A DNA stretch of 26,728 nt from an uncultured Campylobacter sp. (GTDB lineage Bacteria > Campylobacterota > Campylobacteria > Campylobacterales > Campylobacteraceae): positions 1 through 26,728 of the forward strand of contig NZ_CALIJA010000039.1 in assembly GCF_938017615.1 (NCBI RefSeq). Reading direction: 5' to 3'. Shown one piece after another: positions 8,446 through 15,650 of this stretch (positions are counted from its first letter, which is position 1; every line of letters begins with the position of its first letter). The position numbers and the translations under genes were made by a program. Below the pieces are notes generated by a model. It did no database searches, was not told the origin of the DNA, and worked only from the letters and a program-made list of their open reading frames with translations.

Positions 8446-8825
8446 TGAGATACGGCGAAGAGGAAATTGAAAAATTTGACATCGAAAATTTAGAAGTTTG
8501 GCCCAATAAACAAAAGCGCGATTATCTTATAAAAATAACCCTACCTGAGTTTTGCTGCCGCTGCCCGCGCTCGGGCTATCCAGATTTTGCGACGATCTAT
8601 TTGGAATATATCCCGGATAAGCTCGTAGTCGAACTTAAAGCGATTAAAATTTACATAAATTCATTTATGAACCGCTATATCAGCCACGAAGATAGCATAA
8701 ATGAAATTTACGGCGCGCTTCAAAGCAAGCTAAAGCCTAAATTTATGAAAATTACGGGCGATTTTAATCCGCGCGGCAACGTCCACACGGTAATCGAAAT
8801 AAACTCGGATCAAATTTACCGATGA
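8445..8825 (+). CDS. queF: NADPH-dependent 7-cyano-7-deazaguanine reductase QueF
   Basis: A 126-residue unimodular QueF, which reduces the nitrile preQ0 to preQ1 in queuosine tRNA modification. Catalytic Cys40 sits in CCRCPRSG and Asp47 in GYPDF. The QueF motif ELKAIKIYINSFMNRYISHE is present, which distinguishes it from GTP cyclohydrolase I. The start is the GTG at 8445: AAGGAG lies six bases before it, and its G is the last base of the upstream TAG stop. A longer reading from TTG at 8400 is not supported. The gene ends in an ATGA overlap with the next gene, so translation is coupled at both ends. Confidence 0.95.
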   Translation: MRYGEEEIEKFDIENLEVWPNKQKRDYLIKITLPEFCCRCPRSGYPDFATIYLEYIPDKLVVELKAIKIYINSFMNRYISHEDSINEIYGALQSKLKPKFMKITGDFNPRGNVHTVIEINSDQIYR

Positions 8826-10057
8826 TAAGCTCAAATTTAGTCGAACAAATTTTTAAATCCGCAAGCATTAGCCGTTGGAACGATTACCCAAAGATGGTAA
8901 GTCTAGTCGAGCTCGACAAGCAGGCGCATAAATTTATCATCGCTTATTTCATCGCTAGCTTTGAGCGCGATGTGGATATCAACTACGTGATAGAAGCGGG
9001 GATTTTCGAGTTTTTAGCGCGCATCGTCGTGACCGACATCCGCCCGGACGTCTTTCATCAGATACAAAAAACCAAGAAAAAAAAGATCAACGAATGGGTT
9101 TTAAGCGTCCTAGAAAGCGATCTTTTGCCTATTCAAAACGGTGCGTTTTTCGAGCGATTTAAAAAATATCTAAATTCCAAGGATCATAAGAAAGAAGCGG
9201 TGATCTTAAAGGCGGCAAGCTACCTTTCTACGCGGTGGGAATTTAATATCGTATATCAAACTAGCCAGTTTTTAAACGATATCGAGGAGCTAAAATCCAA
9301 GGTCGAGGAGGAGCTCGAGGATTATTATGAGCTAATCGGCGTGCGAAAGATCGTGATGAACAAAAAACTTGCCCGCATAGTTGATCTTAGCGGCAGACTT
9401 CGTTTTCAAAAACGCTGGGCTCAGACGCCGCGCATTCCTGAGACATCGGTGCTGGGACATATGCTGGTAGTCGCGATTTTAAGCTACTTTTTCTCGCTTG
9501 AAGTTGGTGCGTGCCACTCGCGCACGGCGTATAATTTTTTCTGCGCGCTATTTCACGATCTACCAGAAAGCCTCACTCGCGACATCATTAGCCCCGTAAA
9601 ATACGGCGTCAAGGGCCTTAGCGACATCATCAGCGAATATGAGATGCGGCTAATAGACGATAAAATTTTACCCTTTGTGCCGGAACATATGCGAGATGAT
9701 TTTAGTTATATTTTGGGTATCCGTAAAGAGGGCAGTAAATTTATAAAAGACGAGTTTGAAAACCGCACCTTCGAGCTAGGCAAGGAGCCTAAATTTGCAG
9801 AAGGCAGCCTAAAGATGTTTAACGAAGATAAATTTCGCGCAATCGACGGCAAGGCGCTTAAGTATTGTGACAAGCTAGCGGCATTTTTTGAGGCTGGAAT
9901 TTCGATCAGTTACGGTGTGAAAAGCAAGGAGCTGCTTAGCGGGTATAATTCGATGTTAGAGTTTTTCAAAGCCAAGCCGAAAATTGAAGGAGTCGATTTT
10001 CAGAGTGTTTGCGAGGATTTCAAAGAGCATTTCGGACTTAATAGGATCGATTTATAA
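8822..10057 (+). CDS. HD-domain phosphohydrolase, YfbR-like
   Basis: A 411-residue cytoplasmic protein. The C-terminal half carries a metal-binding HD domain closely matching the YfbR 5'-nucleotidase pattern: His213 in LGHM, His245-Asp246 in ALFHDLPE, then LTRDIISPVKYGVK with Asp254. YfbR removes phosphate from deoxynucleoside monophosphates. The N-terminal 200 residues include a second segment (KQAHKFIIAYFIASFE) that may be a degenerate HD repeat, followed by an acidic coiled-coil-like part (about 150-170). The protein is about twice the length of E. coli YfbR. It starts inside the queF stop (ATGA). Its 3' end abuts the SRP RNA gene on the other strand. Confidence 0.85.
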   Translation: MISSNLVEQIFKSASISRWNDYPKMVSLVELDKQAHKFIIAYFIASFERDVDINYVIEAGIFEFLARIVVTDIRPDVFHQIQKTKKKKINEWVLSVLESDLLPIQNGAFFERFKKYLNSKDHKKEAVILKAASYLSTRWEFNIVYQTSQFLNDIEELKSKVEEELEDYYELIGVRKIVMNKKLARIVDLSGRLRFQKRWAQTPRIPETSVLGHMLVVAILSYFFSLEVGACHSRTAYNFFCALFHDLPESLTRDIISPVKYGVKGLSDIISEYEMRLIDDKILPFVPEHMRDDFSYILGIRKEGSKFIKDEFENRTFELGKEPKFAEGSLKMFNEDKFRAIDGKALKYCDKLAAFFEAGISISYGVKSKELLSGYNSMLEFFKAKPKIEGVDFQSVCEDFKEHFGLNRIDL

Positions 10058-10163
10058 AACCCCTTCCCAGATGGCTGCGGCACATGCGAGATCTAAGTGC
10101 TCTGCTGTATTCCTACCCTGAAGCGGTGCCTAAAAAAAGCATTGCACAGGTCTAAGAAAGGGC
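10058..10163 (-). ncRNA. ffs: Signal recognition particle RNA (4.5S / small SRP RNA)
   Basis: Read on the minus strand, the spacer contains the SRP domain IV core CAGG-GTA-GGAA-TAC-AGCAG: a GGAA tetraloop closed by three pairs, with the conserved symmetric loop (CAGG against AGCA). The core is flanked by GCT/AGC. The 5' and 3' ends form a long terminal stem: CCCTTTCTTAGA near 10151-10162 pairs with TCTGGGAAGGGG near 10060-10071, using a few G-U pairs, and CTGTGC pairs with GCCGCAG further in. The RNA ends in GGGG followed by TTTT. TATAAT lies seven bases upstream of the predicted 5' G. The length of about 106 nt fits the Alu-less bacterial SRP RNA, which works with Ffh to target membrane proteins. 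The ends are predicted to within a few bases. Confidence 0.9.
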
Positions 10164-10170
10164 AAACGGG

Positions 10171-10176
10171 ATTATA
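10171..10176 (-). promoter_or_regulatory. -10 box of the SRP RNA promoter
   Basis: TATAAT on the minus strand is followed by seven bases and then the G at 10163 where the SRP RNA stem begins. No clear -35 is visible, as is usual for sigma70 promoters in Campylobacter. The promoter lies 30 bases before the start codon of the + strand gene at 10206. Confidence 0.75.
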
Positions 10177-10205
10177 TGGAAATGTTTCTTAAAGTAAGGT
10201 TATAA

Positions 10206-10625
10206 ATGAATTTCAAAAATCATCTTTTATCCGTATTTCGTGAGGTCTTTATCCCTCATCATCGCTCTATCGAGTTTAGAGCCAAAATTTTTGCCGCGAT
10301 GCTGCTTGCCAAAAAGAAGCAGACCGACGAGGATTACGACGTGATCAAAGATATAGCGGGCGAAATTTATCCGGGCGACGAGCAGCGCATCGGCGTGCTT
10401 GTTTCCATCGTAAAAGAGTATATCTTAAAGGCGAAAACCTATAAAAGTTTAAATTTAGACTCGCTTCTAAAAGAGATCGACAGAGATATCAAAAACAACA
10501 AAAAATATATCAAAAAGATCGATTTTTCGCATCTGCGCCGTCTGATCGGAGATGATGACGAGGATGCGCTGATCCAACAGCGCGTTTATGAGTTTTTTGT
10601 CTGCGAAGTCAAAGAGTACTCGTAA
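10206..10625 (+). CDS. Conserved-looking small hypothetical protein
   Basis: A 139-residue soluble protein with no signal peptide or membrane helix. It is mostly alpha-helical and rich in Lys, Asp and Glu. A central acidic stretch (EDYDVIKDIAGEIYPGDEQR) with helices around it is faintly reminiscent of TerB-like helical domains, but I do not recognise the family. TAAGG precedes the ATG by a normal distance. It sits between the SRP RNA gene and typA. A TATAAT lies in the gap before typA, so the two need not be one unit. Confidence 0.75.
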   Translation: MNFKNHLLSVFREVFIPHHRSIEFRAKIFAAMLLAKKKQTDEDYDVIKDIAGEIYPGDEQRIGVLVSIVKEYILKAKTYKSLNLDSLLKEIDRDIKNNKKYIKKIDFSHLRRLIGDDDEDALIQQRVYEFFVCEVKEYS

Positions 10626-10650
10626 ATTTTTATCTTAAGAATTTTTTTAG

Positions 10651-10656
10651 TATAAT
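10651..10656 (+). promoter_or_regulatory. -10 box upstream of typA
   Basis: TATAAT in the 64-base gap after the preceding gene, preceded by a T-rich tract. The expected start site is near 10663, about 27 bases before the typA start codon. Confidence 0.6.
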
Positions 10657-10689
10657 CGTCAGCCTTTAAAATAGCAAACGGAGAAAAAT

Positions 10690-12492
10690 TTGGAAAATAT
10701 CAGAAATATTGCGGTTATCGCGCACGTTGATCACGGCAAGACCACTATCGTAGATGAGCTTTTAAAACAGTCCGGCACCTTTGGTAATCACCAAGAAGTC
10801 GGCGAGCGCGTGATGGACAGCAACGACATCGAGCGCGAGCGCGGCATTACGATCCTATCCAAAAATACCGCCATCCACTACGGCGGCGTTAAAATCAATA
10901 TCATCGACACTCCGGGTCACGCCGATTTCGGCGGCGAGGTCGAGCGCGTGCTAAAGATGGTGGACGGCGTGCTTTTGCTCGTCGACGCGCAAGAAGGCGT
11001 CATGCCGCAGACGAAATTTGTCGTAAAAAAAGCGCTATCTTTGGGGCTCAGACCTATCGTAGTCGTAAATAAAATCGACAAGCCCGCAGCCGATCCGGAC
11101 CGCGTGGTAAATGAAATTTTCGATCTTTTCGTAGCGCTTGATGCAAACGACGAGCAGCTTGAGTTTCCCGTCATCTACGCCGCAGCTAAAAACGGTTATG
11201 CAAAATACGATTTAAGCGATGAGAGCACCGACATGAAGCCGCTTTTTGAGACGATTATCTCTCACGTCCCTACTCCGAGTGGTAGCGATGACAATCCTCT
11301 GCAGCTGCAGGTTTTCACGCTCGATTACGACAACTACGTAGGCAAGATCGGTATCGCTAGAATTTTTAACGGCACGATAAACAAAAACCAAAGTGTTATG
11401 TTAGCCAAAGCCGACGGCACGCATATAAATGGTAGAATTTCAAAGCTCATCGGTTTTAACGGGCTTGAGCGCACCGACATCGACGCGGCGGGCACGGGCG
11501 ACATCGTGGCAATTGCTGGCTTTGACGCGCTTGACGTAGGTGATAGTATCGTCGATCCCAATAATCCGATCCCGCTTGATGCACTGCATATCGAAGAGCC
11601 GACCCTCAGCGTAATTTTCAGCGTAAATGACGGACCGCTCGCCGGCACGGAGGGCAAATTCGTAACCTCAAATAAGATCGACGAGCGCTTGGAAGCGGAG
11701 ATGAAAACTAACATCGCGATGCGCTATGAAAACGCGGGCGAGGGCAAATTTAAAGTAAGCGGCCGCGGCGAGCTGCAGATCACGATTTTGGCCGAGAATA
11801 TGCGCCGCGAGGGCTTTGAATTTTGCCTCGGGCGCCCGGAAGTTATCATCAAAGAGATCGACGGCATCAAATGTGAGCCTTTCGAGCACTTAGTTATCGA
11901 CGCGCCCGATGATTGCACCGGCACCGTCATCGAAAAGCTCGGTCGTAAAAAGGCCGAGATGAAGGTGATGAACCCTACCGGCGACGGGCAGACGCGTATG
12001 GAGTTTGAGATCCCGGCGCGCGGTCTTATCGGCTTTCGCTCGCAGTTTTTGACCGATACTCGCGGCGAAGGGGTGATGAACCACAGCTTTTTGGAATTTC
12101 GCCCTTTCATCGGCGCGGTCGAGAAGCGACAAAACGGCGCGCTCGTGAGTATGGAAAACGGAGTGGCGCTAGGATACAGCCTGTGGAACCTGCAAGATCG
12201 CGGCGTGCTTTTTATCGCTCCGCAGGCGAAGGTCTATCTGGGCATGATCATCGGCGAGCACAGCCGCCCGAACGATCTGGACGTTAATCCGATCAAGGGT
12301 AAAAATTTAACCAACGTCCGCGCGAGCGGCAGCGACGATGCGATCAAGCTCGTGCCGCCTCGCGTGTTAAATTTAGAGCGTGCGCTGGAGTGGATCGAGG
12401 AGGATGAGCTTGTGGAGGTTACACCCGTAAATATCCGCGTGCGTAAGCGATACCTTGATCCTACGACGCGCAGACGAATGGCTAAAAAATAG
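10690..12492 (+). CDS. typA: Ribosome-associated GTPase TypA/BipA
   Basis: A 600-residue translational GTPase of the EF-G/LepA class, involved in ribosome assembly and stress adaptation. The G domain has the P-loop AHVDHGKTT at 11-19, the switch I region ERERGITILSKNT, G3 DTPGHADFGGEVER and G4 NKIDKPAA. The family-specific C-terminal domain is present (GRGELQITILAENMRREGFE, IPARGLIGFRSQFLTDTRGEG). The start codon is TTG at 10690. This gives the canonical N-terminus MENIRNIAVIAHVDHGKTT, and GGAG lies seven bases before it. The weak start codon may limit expression. A strong terminator follows. Confidence 0.97.
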   Translation: MENIRNIAVIAHVDHGKTTIVDELLKQSGTFGNHQEVGERVMDSNDIERERGITILSKNTAIHYGGVKINIIDTPGHADFGGEVERVLKMVDGVLLLVDAQEGVMPQTKFVVKKALSLGLRPIVVVNKIDKPAADPDRVVNEIFDLFVALDANDEQLEFPVIYAAAKNGYAKYDLSDESTDMKPLFETIISHVPTPSGSDDNPLQLQVFTLDYDNYVGKIGIARIFNGTINKNQSVMLAKADGTHINGRISKLIGFNGLERTDIDAAGTGDIVAIAGFDALDVGDSIVDPNNPIPLDALHIEEPTLSVIFSVNDGPLAGTEGKFVTSNKIDERLEAEMKTNIAMRYENAGEGKFKVSGRGELQITILAENMRREGFEFCLGRPEVIIKEIDGIKCEPFEHLVIDAPDDCTGTVIEKLGRKKAEMKVMNPTGDGQTRMEFEIPARGLIGFRSQFLTDTRGEGVMNHSFLEFRPFIGAVEKRQNGALVSMENGVALGYSLWNLQDRGVLFIAPQAKVYLGMIIGEHSRPNDLDVNPIKGKNLTNVRASGSDDAIKLVPPRVLNLERALEWIEEDELVEVTPVNIRVRKRYLDPTTRRRMAKK

Positions 12493-12518
12493 AATTTCAA
12501 AATGAAATTTTAAAATTT

Positions 12519-12556
12519 GGCGTGAAATTTAGCTTTTAAATTTCACGCCTTTTTTT
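12519..12556 (+). terminator. Rho-independent terminator of typA
   Basis: A 13-bp perfect stem (GGCGTGAAATTTA at 12519-12531 with its complement at 12537-12549) closes a five-base loop and is followed by seven T. It lies 27 bases after the typA stop and is a textbook intrinsic terminator. Confidence 0.9.
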
Positions 12557-12560
12557 ATAG

Positions 12561-12578
12561 GCAAATTTTAAAATTTGC
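12561..12578. repeat. 18-bp AT palindrome
   Basis: GCAAATTTTAAAATTTGC is a perfect palindrome just after the typA terminator and before the HAD gene. It contains the 14-mer AAATTTTAAAATTT, which recurs in several other spacers of this window. Confidence 0.6.
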
Positions 12579-12605
12579 GCTGCTAAAATTTTGCTAGGAG
12601 AGGCA

Positions 12606-13193
12606 ATGAATCTTGTTTTATTCGACTTTGACGGCACAATCACGCGCGATGATTCGCTACTTGAGTTCGTCGCCTACGTAGTCGGATTTAAGAAATTTTT
12701 TCGCGGGATTTTGGTGCTATCTCCCATTTTAGCGGCGTATAAGCTGGGCCTTGCGAGCAATAATTTTACGCGCAGAAAGCTCTTGGGCTATTTTTTTGCG
12801 GGCATGAGCGCCGATAAATTCGATAAAATTTGCAAAAAATACTCCACCACTCACATCGAAGATATCCTAAAACAAAGCGCGATGGATAAGATCGCAAGCT
12901 ACAAAGCCGCGGGCGATAGGGTCGTCATCGTTACCGCCTCGCTCGAAGACTGGCTGCGTCCGTGGTGCGACGCGCAGGGCTTGGAGCTTTTAGGCACTAA
13001 AATACGGCGCAAAGGCGGCATCATCACGGGCGAGATCGAGGGACAGAACTGCTACGGCGCGCAAAAGGTCGCTCGCGTGCGTGCGGCATACGACGTGCAG
13101 GCTTTCGATCGCGTTATCGCTTACGGTGACAGCAGAGGCGATCGCGAGATGTTAGAATTCGCTGACGAGGCGCACTACAAGGCGTTTGAATAA
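12606..13193 (+). CDS. HAD-IB family phosphatase (phosphoserine-phosphatase-like)
   Basis: A 195-residue HAD-superfamily hydrolase. Motif I DFDGT is at 7-11 from the ATG, motif II is Thr in IVTASLEDWL, and motif IV is GDSRGDREML near the C-terminus. The size and the helical cap between motifs I and II match subfamily IB, which contains SerB and related phosphomonoesterases. A hydrophobic run in the cap (FFRGILVLSPILAAYKLGL) is common in the group. The start is the ATG at 12606 with AGGAGAGG just upstream, not the TTG at 12591. Substrate not determinable. It follows the typA terminator, so it probably has its own promoter. Confidence 0.88.
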   Translation: MNLVLFDFDGTITRDDSLLEFVAYVVGFKKFFRGILVLSPILAAYKLGLASNNFTRRKLLGYFFAGMSADKFDKICKKYSTTHIEDILKQSAMDKIASYKAAGDRVVIVTASLEDWLRPWCDAQGLELLGTKIRRKGGIITGEIEGQNCYGAQKVARVRAAYDVQAFDRVIAYGDSRGDREMLEFADEAHYKAFE

Positions 13194-13638
13194 ATTTCTG
13201 CGGCCACAAAGCTTAAATGATAGCATCTGCGGCGATCGCGCTTTTGCCGTGAGTCAGAATTTAGCTCACGCGGAATTTTATCCTTTTAAATTTATCGCGC
13301 TTATCTGTGGAATTACACCGCATGATAAATTTTTATATTTTATCGCAGTGCAAAAACCCTCAACTACGAAATTCTGTTGCAGCATGGGATTTTAAAATTC
13401 TCGGTGCGGGTAAAATTCTAAAATTCCGTCATGCATAAAATTTTAAAATTCTATCATAGCGTGAAATTTTGCTTTGAATGGAATAGATGTTTTTAAACCG
13501 AGCGTGAGATAAAATTTTAAATTTTGAAATTTTACGGAATTTCTCGCTTACTAAAATTTTAGAATTTGCAGATTTTAAAATTCCACTCGCCGCGTGCGAG
13601 GTGAAATTTTAAAATTCCGAGCCTTAGAATTCTAAGGT
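13194..13638. repeat. AT-palindrome-rich intergenic stretch
   Basis: No convincing gene is present. The stretch repeats ATTTTAAAATTC-type words many times. It holds an imperfect 44-base inverted repeat at 13572-13615 (arms ATTTTAAAATT(C/T)CAC(C)TCGC around a CGCGT-like loop). A perfect 16-bp palindrome CCTTAGAATTCTAAGG at 13622-13637 directly follows the stop codon of the minus-strand binding protein. These may be transcript ends for the converging genes, although neither has a proper T-run. Confidence 0.6.
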
Positions 13639-14451
13639 CTAAAGCATATTATAAATTCCGTCTAGCAGGAAGTATTTTTTATCCGCAGTGCCGCGGTAAA
13701 ATGGCTCGAAAGTGTCCTCATAAGCCTTTTTGAAAAAGCCCTCTTTGCTTAGCTTGATTAGATCGGCATTGATGAAATCAAGCAGGCTTTGATTACCTTT
13801 TTGCACGCCGACGCCTAAGAATTCCGCTGCGCCTAGGTTTTTAAACGGCACTTCGAGCGTATCGTCCACGACAGCGTAGGCTAGGACGATGATGTTGTCA
13901 TTGGCGTAGCCGTCGGCTCTGCCGTCCTTCATCATCGCATAGCACTCGCTAGTGTTTTTGCAATAGACCAAATTGCTAAATTTCTCTTTTCGCAGATAGC
14001 GTTCGGTCATTGAGCCGTTGGGATTTTTTTCGATTGAAATTCTCATATCACGAACCTGTGCGAAGTCTTTCACTTGATCCTCTTTACGCGTTACAATGCC
14101 AAAATTTACCGATAGATACGGCAGTGAGAAATCCACCTGCTTCTTACGCTCTTGCGTAATCATAAAGGTGCCGATGACCATATCGACCTTATTATTTTTC
14201 AAAAACGGGATTCTATCGCCTGCGGTTACGGCTACGAACTGCACTTCGCCCTTTTTATCGCCGAAAATATCTTTGGCGATTGAGCTAGCAAGCTCGATTT
14301 CAAAGCCCTCAAACTTGCCGTTATTAGACTCGCTTAGCGGCGGACGACCTTCGCGCACGCCCACTCTGATAACCCCTGCTTGCCTGATTTCATCTAGTGT
14401 ATTTGCAAAAATGCTAGCGCAAAATAAGGCTAAAATAAAAAGTAATCTCAT
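13639..14451 (-). CDS. Periplasmic amino-acid-type solute-binding protein (PEB1-like), copy 2
   Basis: A 270-residue family-3 extracellular solute-binding protein. From the ATG at 14451 it has an N-terminal signal peptide (MRLLFILALFCASIFA) with probable cleavage after the FA. The family body follows: IRVGVREGRPPLS, FEGFEIELASSIAK, DMVIGTFMITQERKKQVDFSLPY, and a C-terminal lobe. It is organised like Campylobacter PEB1a, which binds aspartate and glutamate for an ABC importer. The C-terminal tail FYRGTADKKYFLLDGIY is shared with the neighbouring paralogue. A longer reading from 14535 runs through the promoter and is rejected. AGGGGGC precedes the ATG, and TATAAT (minus strand) lies at 14483-14488. 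No permease or ATPase gene is adjacent. Confidence 0.88.
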   Translation of the reverse strand: MRLLFILALFCASIFANTLDEIRQAGVIRVGVREGRPPLSESNNGKFEGFEIELASSIAKDIFGDKKGEVQFVAVTAGDRIPFLKNNKVDMVIGTFMITQERKKQVDFSLPYLSVNFGIVTRKEDQVKDFAQVRDMRISIEKNPNGSMTERYLRKEKFSNLVYCKNTSECYAMMKDGRADGYANDNIIVLAYAVVDDTLEVPFKNLGAAEFLGVGVQKGNQSLLDFINADLIKLSKEGFFKKAYEDTFEPFYRGTADKKYFLLDGIYNML

Positions 14452-14482
14452 AAAAAGCCCCCTACTTTTTAGTTTTGAAATA

Positions 14483-14488
14483 ATTATA
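14483..14488 (-). promoter_or_regulatory. -10 box of the downstream binding-protein gene
   Basis: TATAAT on the minus strand, 32 bases before the start codon at 14451. It gives the second binding protein its own promoter even though it follows its paralogue on the same strand. Confidence 0.55.
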
Positions 14489-14677
14489 GCACTATATATT
14501 TTAGAGAAAATAAATGCAAGCGGTTTAAAATTCAATCACCGCGCGTATGCAAGTTTGAAATTTAGGGGCGAAGTGGGGATTTAAAATTTAGCGAATTTGA
14601 AAAATTTTAAATCCCAAGATTTATTCGTTATGCAAACTGCCTTCGATAAATTTTATATTTTAATTTCTAGCTCGCTT

Positions 14678-15481
14678 TTATAGCAAGTCATAAATTCCAT
14701 CTAAAAGGAAGTATTTTTTATCCGCCGTACCGCGGTAAAAAGGCTCGAAAGTGTCCTGATAAGCCTTTTTGAAAAAGCCCTCTTTGCTTAGTTTTACAAG
14801 CTCTGCGTTGATAAAATCAAGTAGCTCCTTATTTCCTTTTTGCACGCCAATACCGATGAAATCGGGCTTACCGAAGTTTTGAAACGGCACTTCGAGCGTA
14901 TCGTCCACGACGGCGTAGGCTAGCACCGTGATATTTAAATTGATGTATCCGTCAGCTTTGCCGTCTCGGATCATCGCGTAGCATTCGCTTGTGCTTTTGC
15001 AGTAGCTTACGTTGCTAAATTTCTCTTTTTTGAGGTAATTATCTACGGTCGTGCCCTCTTCGGTTATGAGCCTCATATCGCGCAAACGCGATATATCTTT
15101 GATGGCGTCCGCTTTGCGAGTTAGTACGCCGAGATTGGTCGAAAAATACGGCATCGAGAAGTCCACGTGATTTTTACGCGCCGAATCGATAACGAAGGTA
15201 GCTGCAACTATATCGACTTTATTATTGACTAGATACGAGACGCGATCGGCGGCGCTTAGAGAGACAAACTGCACTTCGCCTTGTTTGGCACCGAAAATCG
15301 CCTTTGCGATCGCATTGGCAAGCTCGATCTCAAAGCCTTCAAATTTACCACCGCTAATCTCGCTAAAAGGCGGTCTGCCGTCTCTGACGCCTACTCTAAT
15401 GATGCCGCTATTTCTGATCTCTTGCAGCGTGTTTGCAAAAAGCCCCGCACAAAGCAAGATCAAAGTAAAAAGTAGTTTCAT
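14678..15481 (-). CDS. Periplasmic amino-acid-type solute-binding protein (PEB1-like), copy 1
   Basis: A 267-residue tandem paralogue of the gene at 13639-14451, with the same plan: signal peptide MKLLFTLILLCAGLFA, then IRVGVRDGRPPFS, FEGFEIELANAIAK, DIVAATFVIDSARKNHVDFSMPY, and the shared tail FYRGTADKKYFLLDGIY. The two differ in ligand-contact stretches (for example TVDNYLKKEKF versus SMTERYLRKEKF), so they may bind different amino acids. The start ATG at 15481 has AAGGAG at good spacing. A TAGAAT at 15515-15520 on the minus strand is a candidate -10. It is divergent from the ankyrin lipoprotein gene. Confidence 0.88.
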   Translation of the reverse strand: MKLLFTLILLCAGLFANTLQEIRNSGIIRVGVRDGRPPFSEISGGKFEGFEIELANAIAKAIFGAKQGEVQFVSLSAADRVSYLVNNKVDIVAATFVIDSARKNHVDFSMPYFSTNLGVLTRKADAIKDISRLRDMRLITEEGTTVDNYLKKEKFSNVSYCKSTSECYAMIRDGKADGYINLNITVLAYAVVDDTLEVPFQNFGKPDFIGIGVQKGNKELLDFINAELVKLSKEGFFKKAYQDTFEPFYRGTADKKYFLLDGIYDLL

Positions 15482-15619
15482 TTGCCGCTCCTTTGTTTAG
15501 GTTATTTATGGCTAATTCTAGCGAAATTAAAATCAAAAGGCGCTTTTTTAGGCTAAATTTATTTGCCGTTTGCTTTTTATGAAATTTCAAGACGCCGTTA
15601 AATTTAGCCTTAGATTTGA

Positions 15620-15625
15620 TATAAT
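15620..15625 (+). promoter_or_regulatory. -10 box of the ankyrin lipoprotein gene
   Basis: TATAAT, preceded by a T-rich stretch and 25 bases before the start codon at 15651. A longer open frame from 15570 would run through it, which supports the later start. Confidence 0.65.
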
Positions 15626-15650
15626 CGCGCAAAATTTAAGCGAGGGCAAT

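Noticed and set aside
13186..13395. Open frame of 69 codons after the HAD phosphatase
   Set aside because: It overlaps the HAD stop, has no ribosome-binding site, and its low-quality composition continues into the AT-palindrome spacer. It looks like a chance frame.
14451..14535. Longer N-terminus for the second binding protein
   Set aside because: The extra residues would place a non-signal sequence before a clear signal peptide and would be read through the TATAAT promoter.
14096..14584. 162-codon frame antisense to the PEB1-like gene
   Set aside because: It mirrors the codon pattern of the real gene on the other strand and shows no family features.
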